Positions 15,059 to 20,577 of a stretch of 20,577 nt of DNA are shown here, one piece after another. The notes beneath the pieces were generated by a model. It worked only from the letters and a program-made list of their open reading frames with translations. It was not told the DNA's origin and ran no database searches. The position numbers were made by a program, and so were the translations under genes. The stretch comes from Stephanodiscus triporus. Lineage: Eukaryota > Bacillariophyta > Thalassiosirophyceae > Thalassiosirales > Thalassiosiraceae. The stretch spans positions 1 to 20,577 of the forward strand of contig JALLAZ010000163.1 of NCBI GenBank assembly GCA_036939755.1, given 5' to 3'. How positions within the stretch are numbered: position 1 is the stretch's first letter; the number at the start of each line of letters is the position of its first letter.

Positions 15059-18000
15059 ATGATGAGCGGTACCATGGATGGAGAAGAGGGAACGGCGCAG
15101 CGTCAAGAGTCACCAACACCGACGACCGACTTGTTGGGTCTTGATGAGATTCGTCGCAATTCCGCTGCGAATCAGCATCAGAAGCAGGATAATGAGCAGG
15201 CGATGATTGAAGTCAAGGTAGTCGAGTTAGGGAGTGCGCTGTATGGAGGAGAACCCAAATCGTATAGAGGCCCGCGGAAACAGTCGTCGATTTCGCGATT
15301 ACTGGCCGGCACCTCGAGCGTGAGCCCTGGCGGTTATGGTCGTGCTCGGGGCGGGGTTCGATCGGGCGAAAAGATGTATAAAGGGCGGATGAACCAGGCA
15401 TCGCAACAGCAGCCGCAACACGAGCAACAGCAACAGCTAGAGCAGCAGCAGCAGCGTCGCCAACCGGACAACATTGACAAAGCGAGACAGCAGCAAGTGG
15501 CTAATGATCATTCAAAATTCGGAGCCGCGCCGTGGGCAAATATACGACGTCGGTCACGGGATGGCGCAGATAAGATCCGTCGTCGATTGACTTCAGGGCC
15601 GACGACAGAACGAGTGCAACAGGCTCAAAAAGATTCCGAAGAGCAACAGGCCGAGATAGCACAACTTCGACTAATAAGAAGACAAGCCAAACAAAAAGAG
15701 GAGCTTGAACGACTGGAAAAGCGATCACAGCGAAAGGAATTGCTCCGGCAGTCCAGCTCACGTCGCAATTGCACAACCTCTGCTATGATTGTTCCGTTCC
15801 AAAAGCAAATGCTAGAAGAAATCGACGATGATTCGACTATTATTAGCGGTAAAAGAAATGAACATCGAACAGAAAATCAAGAGACAAATGATAAACATAT
15901 GAATGGTCTAGAGGGGAATGGCAATGGACATGACGACAATACCAACGTGAAGGAGCAGGGCAATAATGAAACAATCTCTATGAGAGAAGCGCTGGCAAAA
16001 TCACTTAACGTTTCGGAAGGATTCGCAAATGATATAGCTCCTTCAGCTGTCCGAAGGCCAATGGAAAAGCGCCGTTCGTTGGACTCGTCGTTGTCATTAA
16101 GACTGACGGCATCATTGATAACTGGGGAAGGAACGTACCGTGTTGAAGATCCTGCAGAAAAATTTCCCAACCGACAGCCAGGGCGACAGCGCCGTTCGTT
16201 GGACTCGTCAATGAAACTAGCAGAAGCCACCGAGGCTTTGATTCTTCCGCATGATACCAGGCCACGACGTCGGTCCAGCTCCTGTGACACATATGAACTA
16301 TCGAATCGATTGGACCATCTTTTTAAGCCGACGGAAGAGGAGATTATACAGCGGGCGACGGGAGAAATTTCGAAGCGGTCTGAAGATGACATGATGCTTG
16401 ATTGGAATAAAAAGTTCAACTCCCGTGAAAATTTGAAAGAGTGCGGTGGCGGTGTGGATTATGGACCCATGAAAAGAAAGGATTCGACTAATGGGATGGA
16501 TATGCTGGATAAGATGGACATCAAGAAAAACAATGAAAGCGATGCCGTGAAGACTATTCCCGGACGCTTCAATAGACACAGTCCCGATGTCAAGACAATT
16601 GATTCGACCAGAGAAAAAGGTCAAAGTAGAACAGGAGATGTTCCAGAAGTGAGGGAGAACAGGAGGAGACACAGTTCGATAGATTTTCGTCCCGATCATG
16701 GTGCTCGATCTCAACGCGAAGAAAGTAACGGAAGGACTTCGAAACCCTCGACGCGGTTGAATAAACAAGTACCCAGTCCAGTAGCAGCGAAATGGAAGCA
16801 GAAAAGATTGTCTACAATACTCAATTCCGAACACCGTGCTCGGTCTCAGAATGGGGACGAAGAGAGTTCCAAGAAAGGTTCCCAGAAAAGTTCACAGAAA
16901 AGTTCCCAGAAAAGAGACCCTAGTCAACAGAGAGGTTCTCAAGCATCAAGTGAGAAGGGAAACAACAGGAGTGATAAGAGAAGAATGTCTACAAAACTCA
17001 ATGTGTCCGAACACCGTGCTCATTCTCAGAGTGAGGATGAAGAGAGTTCCAAGAAAATTTCCAATAAAAAAGACCTTTGTCAACAGAGAGGTGCTCAAGC
17101 AGCAAGTGAGACGAGAAATAGCAGGAGTGATAAGAGAAGAGAACAGATTTTGGACAGAGGCATCCTCGGCGCCAAAATGAAAGACCAGAGTGATAAGGGT
17201 GGGAGGGAAAAGACTAGCTTCTTGTCTAGGCGGTTTAACGTATCTCCCCTGGCGATCTGTACCATGTGTCTGTGCTATTCGCTGAGCATAGTGCTTTGTG
17301 CTTGGTTGGGTTTTTTTCTTCACATGACATTCTTTTCGGGCATGTATCCATCAAGCGTCGATCAAAGTTATGATGATCCAGAATTGATTGGTACCAGTCC
17401 ATCACTCAGACCGTCACATGGCCCTGACCAAAATGCCACCAACTATGATGCTAACATAGCAACGAAAGTATCAAATTCGTCGATGGCTCCAAGCCTTCTA
17501 CCATTCACAAGACCTTCATCGATGCCGACAACATCATCCCCTTCGATTAATCCATCTACATATCCAACTTCAACACCCTCTTTGTCGAATCAACCAACGC
17601 TGAATCCGTCCGACTCACCGTCATCCAGCCCAACGGGTATTCCAGGATGTCCTGACGCACTCCAAAATTGGGTACCACTCGATGAGGATGACTTACTTAT
17701 ATTGAAGTATGAGGTTGTCGTCTATCAAGGTGCAATGAGTTCTGCACTTGGAGGTGGCTTATTATGTGTATCATTAGAATATGCTGGTTCCGCCGGGTGG
17801 ATCGGCCTAGCCTTTTCGGAGGCAAGCAGAGATCCACATTTTGGAGTGAAAGAGGCCATAATTGGCATACCCGGACTCCCAAACTCTGTTGCAGTTGCCG
17901 AGGGTGGCAGTGCGAGTTTGGGACAACAAAGTAATGTAGCATTGGAGAATGGACCTGCATTCGTAAATCCGGCTAAGTATTTAATCCCAGCGGGCGGGAC

Positions 18001-18364
18001 AGGAAAGGATGGGTACAGTGGACCAAGTTTAAACTTGTTGGTCGATGTGGATAGACAAACATTGGTCAATGGATCAGTTTCTGTTGTTGTTGATCAACAG
18101 TCTGGCGGTATTATTTCTGGACAAAACCAACAAAAAACTCGATTGTCCTTTGTGAAGTATTTACGAGAACTGAACGAGATTATGATTGATCCTTACGGAT
18201 CGACCCTCTTGCTGTATGTTGTTGCTTCGTTGGACAGTGAGGGTGAATACGATGGCAATCCTGAATGGCAGTCCACTACTCTGACTTTACTGGCAAATAG
18301 CTCAACTGTGAAGGGGTATGTTAGAAAAAGAACTCGGCAACACCATGAGATCCCTAACCATTAA
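15059..18364 (+). CDS. Single-pass membrane protein with basic kinase-site-rich N-terminus and DOMON-like ectodomain
   Basis: This protein has 1101 residues. Residues 1-725 are hydrophilic, basic and low-complexity: a Gln-rich stretch at about 113-145, a charged helical part near 195-225, then repeated Arg-Arg-x-Ser motifs. One transmembrane helix starts at L731 and runs to about 759. A Ser/Thr/Pro stalk follows at about 778-860 with potential N-glycosylation sites (NAT, NSS). The C-terminal domain at about 870-1085 contains AGSAGWIGLAFSEASRDPHFGVKEAIIGIPG, typical in pattern of DOMON domains, which bind haem or sugars; the ligand here is unknown. With a long basic N-terminus and no signal peptide, a type II orientation (basic part in the cytosol, DOMON outside or in a lumen) is inferred. 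Two adjacent ATGs (15059, 15062) offer starts, the first with A at -3. No intron is needed. Confidence 0.7.
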   Translation: MMSGTMDGEEGTAQRQESPTPTTDLLGLDEIRRNSAANQHQKQDNEQAMIEVKVVELGSALYGGEPKSYRGPRKQSSISRLLAGTSSVSPGGYGRARGGVRSGEKMYKGRMNQASQQQPQHEQQQQLEQQQQRRQPDNIDKARQQQVANDHSKFGAAPWANIRRRSRDGADKIRRRLTSGPTTERVQQAQKDSEEQQAEIAQLRLIRRQAKQKEELERLEKRSQRKELLRQSSSRRNCTTSAMIVPFQKQMLEEIDDDSTIISGKRNEHRTENQETNDKHMNGLEGNGNGHDDNTNVKEQGNNETISMREALAKSLNVSEGFANDIAPSAVRRPMEKRRSLDSSLSLRLTASLITGEGTYRVEDPAEKFPNRQPGRQRRSLDSSMKLAEATEALILPHDTRPRRRSSSCDTYELSNRLDHLFKPTEEEIIQRATGEISKRSEDDMMLDWNKKFNSRENLKECGGGVDYGPMKRKDSTNGMDMLDKMDIKKNNESDAVKTIPGRFNRHSPDVKTIDSTREKGQSRTGDVPEVRENRRRHSSIDFRPDHGARSQREESNGRTSKPSTRLNKQVPSPVAAKWKQKRLSTILNSEHRARSQNGDEESSKKGSQKSSQKSSQKRDPSQQRGSQASSEKGNNRSDKRRMSTKLNVSEHRAHSQSEDEESSKKISNKKDLCQQRGAQAASETRNSRSDKRREQILDRGILGAKMKDQSDKGGREKTSFLSRRFNVSPLAICTMCLCYSLSIVLCAWLGFFLHMTFFSGMYPSSVDQSYDDPELIGTSPSLRPSHGPDQNATNYDANIATKVSNSSMAPSLLPFTRPSSMPTTSSPSINPSTYPTSTPSLSNQPTLNPSDSPSSSPTGIPGCPDALQNWVPLDEDDLLILKYEVVVYQGAMSSALGGGLLCVSLEYAGSAGWIGLAFSEASRDPHFGVKEAIIGIPGLPNSVAVAEGGSASLGQQSNVALENGPAFVNPAKYLIPAGGTGKDGYSGPSLNLLVDVDRQTLVNGSVSVVVDQQSGGIISGQNQQKTRLSFVKYLRELNEIMIDPYGSTLLLYVVASLDSEGEYDGNPEWQSTTLTLLANSSTVKGYVRKRTRQHHEIPNH
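16802..17131 (+). repeat. In-gene tandem duplication of about 55 codons
   Basis: Two adjacent copies in the DOMON gene encode residues about 582-639 (16802-16975) and 640-691 (16976-17131). Both contain SEHRA, SQ, DEESSKK, QQRG and NxRSD in order. Copy 1 has an extra SQKSSQK run. A degenerate third relative (DHGARSQREES) lies just upstream near 16690-16730. Confidence 0.75.
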
Positions 18365-18523
18365 TTCATCAAAGTGAGATTATTCATTATTTAGACATTT
18401 GCCCTGGGGGGTTGCGGGAAAGCTGCCTATAGCAGTAATGCTTTCTTACAATGTTTGGCTACCTAACAACACTAACAAATCAAGTTGGTTTTGGATGAAA
18501 TCTTGAATTATGAGCTTTATCAC
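18365..18523. other. Gap between DOMON gene and retroelement
   Basis: These 159 bases follow the DOMON stop codon. They are AT-rich with a G-run (CCTGGGGGG, about 18402-18410). They presumably hold the 3' UTR and the insertion flank of the retroelement. No feature is recognised. Confidence 0.4.
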
Positions 18524-18954
18524 TAGCTAACGCTAACAAAAGGAAAAAATGTGCATGGAGGAATCCTCCAGCCTACGCCTCGAAAGCCCATAAAATGTGA
18601 GCTTGAGATCTTTTGCTTCAGTAGAAGCGCATAGGTCTTGGTATGAATAACCTCTCCGCGAGATGTCAAGGCAGAGAGGGAAGAATTGGATGGCTCCCTT
18701 GAATTCCTCCTTTTCTTGAATTGTAGATTTGCAGGACGGTCCACAGGAAAGTTCTGAGAGGAGAGAACGAGAAGAAGGTGTCAAAAGAAGCCGTCGAAAT
18801 CGTGAAGGGAAGGAAAGGCTTGGGGATATGTGGTTCCCACAGGTCACACAGGTCATTCGCAGTTGCTGTAGAAACCTTAAGGAGTTCCTCTAGGTAGGTA
18901 TGTGGGTCAAGTGGTTGGACTGAAGGTAAGAAAAGTGGAAGGTTAGCAGCTATA
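18524..18954 (-). repeat. Candidate 3' LTR and polypurine tract
   Basis: On the minus strand, 17 bases after the RNase H stop codon, comes GAGGGGGAG (18963-18955), a typical copia polypurine tract. The LTR would start at 18954 (TATAGCTGCTAAC). A near inverse copy of these ends, with a 3-bp insertion, occurs at 18524-18537 (TAGCTAACGCTAAC on the plus strand), giving a length of about 430 bp. The canonical TG...CA ends are not seen, and the partner LTR lies outside the window. Confidence 0.45.
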
Positions 18955-18980
18955 CTCCCCCTCAAAAAAGCTTCCTTGGC

Positions 18981-20577
18981 CTACCAGCTCATAAGCTTTT
19001 CTTGCAATCTAGCAAACTTGACCCCACTGAGATCTTTTGTAAAAAGGTTGCCGAGTTGGTCATTGGAACTAAAATGGGCCAATTGTATGCGACGGGGACC
19101 AATGTGTTCCCGAAACCAGTGGTACATTATTGCATAGTGTTTTGATCGTGGTGTCATTTGGCAAGGTTCCAACTTGCCGAGGTTCAGGGCACCAGCGTTA
19201 TCTTCATGAACGCGTGTGTGCATATTTGTTGTTTCGTTTAGTACTGTGTCCATCTTGAAAATAGAGCATATTTCTTTTGTCAAATCAATTAACGGAAACA
19301 GATCCCTGCAGGATGTACTCAAGGCAACATATTCTGCTTCCATTGTGGAAAGAGCTATCTCCGTTTGGAGGCGGCTTTTCCATAGGACAGGACAATCGGC
19401 AAGATTGATAACATACCCAGTCCTACTCCGCACACAATGAGGGTCTTGTACATTTTCCCTATTCCACAATCCTGCAAAATCAGCATCAGGATAGCAATCG
19501 ATCTTTAATGTCTCACTTGGCGTAAGTATGAGCCCTTTGTCCAAAGTACCTTTGAGATATCTTCCAATTCGTTTAAGAGCATTTTCGTGAGACAGTTTTG
19601 GCGAGTGAGTGTATCGAGCACATTGATGAGTGGCAAAGGAGATGTCCAGACGACTATGTTCCAGATAGAGAAGCATCCCGATGATGCTTTGGTAGTTGAT
19701 GTGTCCACTTGCATTTTCGCCATTGACATCTTTTCCTAAGGCTGCTGTTTCAGCAGGAGTATCACGTGATGTAGAGTTCTTGGAGTCAGGTCCAAGGGCT
19801 TCAATAATATGTTGCGTAAGGCCCAGTTGCTGTAGAATGACTTGATTGCCTTCGTGTTGGATGTTGATCCCGAGGTAGCCTTCTGCAGTGCCCTCTTTCT
19901 TGAGCAAGACCTCGTCTTGTTGTAATGCCTCAATAAGGTTGTCTATTTGACTCTTGTGACCTCTTCGACCGTATATCAAAATGTCACCAACGTAAATAAT
20001 CACTATCAATTTGTCATTCATGAAAAGACAAGGGTCATTTTTTGAAGGATTCAGGCCAAGTTTGATCAGGCGTTCACTGAAGTATTCAAAAAAATATTGC
20101 GGAGATTACTTCAATCCATACAACGTTCGTTTAAGGTGCAAAACTTCATCGCTGCTGCCTCTGTGGAATCCACGCGGTTGGCGTACATAAATCTCCTCAG
20201 TGATCGGCACTCTTCCATGGATAAAAGCTGTGGTTATGTCATATTGCACAGAGACAAGATCTAATTTTGCAGCAAGAACCATGACAATTCGAACCGTTGA
20301 CCACATAACCACTGAAGCCCACGTTTCAAAATAGTCTATACCTTCCATTTGCATGTCTCCGCGAGCACAGAAGCGCGCTTTAAACTTTTTAACGTGTCCA
20401 TCGGGGTATCCCTTGATCTTGAAGGCCCATGTACTGCGGAGGACGTTCTTGCCAGGATTAGGGACTGACCTAGGCTGGTGGACAACTTCTCTCCTGAAAC
20501 GAAATATCACGGATGAGAGTAGAGTGGCATGTAGTTCAGGTCAGGAAGAGAAAATTATGAGCTTAGTTTAAGGTTCT
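18981..20577 (-). pseudogene. Broken copia pol: reverse transcriptase and RNase H
   Basis: One reading frame runs from the right part of the window to 18981, interrupted by stops. The RT part includes STWAFKIKGYPDGHVKKFKA, FCARGDMQMEGIDYFETWA and QYDITTAFIHG. TLYGLK is followed by an in-frame TAA at 20106-20108, after which homology continues without a frame change (SPQYFFEYFSERLIKLGLNP). The catalytic YVDD box reads YVGD (19983-19994), with the first active-site Asp replaced by Gly. RNase H follows with DADFAG, ALSTMEAEYVALS and HEDNAGALNL, which keep the acidic residues. A further in-frame TGA lies at 20541-20543. Nonsense codons plus loss of a catalytic Asp mark a dead copy. The rest of the polyprotein continues beyond the window. 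Confidence 0.85.

Larger units (their letters stand above)
18524..20577 (-). mobile_element. Partial Ty1/copia LTR retrotransposon
   Basis: A minus-strand element runs off the right window edge. The visible parts, in element order, are reverse transcriptase, RNase H, a polypurine tract and a candidate 3' LTR. Gag, protease, integrase and the 5' LTR are not in the window, so neither the full length nor target duplications can be seen. The RNase H end motif TPRSKHYAIMYHWFRE is like that of diatom copia elements. It lies tail-to-tail with the DOMON gene. Confidence 0.85.

Noticed and set aside
14953..15144. 63-codon frame upstream of the DOMON gene
   Set aside because: It overlaps the DOMON start in another frame and has no recognisable protein. 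Kept only as a possible upstream ORF.
16836..17180. 114-codon frame with repeated VPRK/VHRK motifs
   Set aside because: Its repeat is the frame-shifted image of the duplication in the DOMON gene tail, so it is explained by that gene.
18506..20564. 12-base match AATTATGAGCTT at 18506-18517 and 20553-20564, considered as LTR or target-site evidence
   Set aside because: Several 12-mer matches are expected by chance in 20 kb, and the second copy lies within the pol region.
1..20577. tRNA, rRNA, CRISPR arrays, bacterial promoters or operons
   Set aside because: No tRNA B-box-like sequence outside coding DNA, no spaced direct-repeat array, and the gene structure is eukaryotic with introns and bipartite presequences.

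Overview
The window looks like nuclear DNA of a diatom, most likely a centric one. Four proteins begin with a signal peptide ending in an ASAF-type motif (ASAFAP, ASAFCP, LAFVP, TAFYN), the bipartite plastid-targeting presequence of diatoms and related algae. Introns are few, short (77-115 nt) and GT-AG. One membrane protein carries a Ser/Pro/Thr-rich stalk of the kind common in diatoms, and the right end holds a decayed Ty1/copia retroelement whose RNase H end resembles diatom copia elements. Species assignment is inference.

Layout, left to right: (1) repeat-rich upstream DNA and a CER1-like aldehyde decarbonylase/fatty acid hydroxylase-type protein (441-2525, +); (2) eIF4E (2900-3475, -) divergent from an L-seryl-tRNA(Sec) kinase-like P-loop kinase (3659-4807, +); (3) a thylakoid-lumen-targeted protein (4858-5610, -) divergent from a plastid membrane protein resembling ATP synthase protein I (5894-6625, +); (4) a four-helix membrane protein, weakly like TVP15/COPI-associated proteins (6805-7899, -); (5) LL-diaminopimelate aminotransferase (8147-9701, -), three exons including a 24-nt microexon, divergent from a three-exon RidA-like imine deaminase (10020-10868, +); (6) an 1173-residue TPR-DEP-TPR protein (11013-14611, -, one intron) divergent from an 1101-residue single-pass membrane protein with a DOMON-like ectodomain (15059-18364, +); (7) a broken copia polyprotein with a candidate 3' LTR (about 18524-20577, -).

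Neighbouring genes alternate strand at nine of ten junctions, giving four compact divergent promoters (183-447 bp) and several tight convergent 3' ends (as little as 50 bp). Functional links are plausible for some divergent pairs: translation (eIF4E with the Sec-tRNA kinase), thylakoid proteins (lumen protein with the ATP synthase I-like protein), and plastid PLP chemistry (LL-DAP aminotransferase with RidA). No operon is implied. No RNA gene, CRISPR array or bacterial-type element was seen. The most notable observations are the microexon, the RidA/aminotransferase pair, the full CER1 architecture in an alga, the TPR-DEP fusion with an inverted repeat over its start codon, and the clustered Arg-Arg-x-Ser motifs in the DOMON protein.
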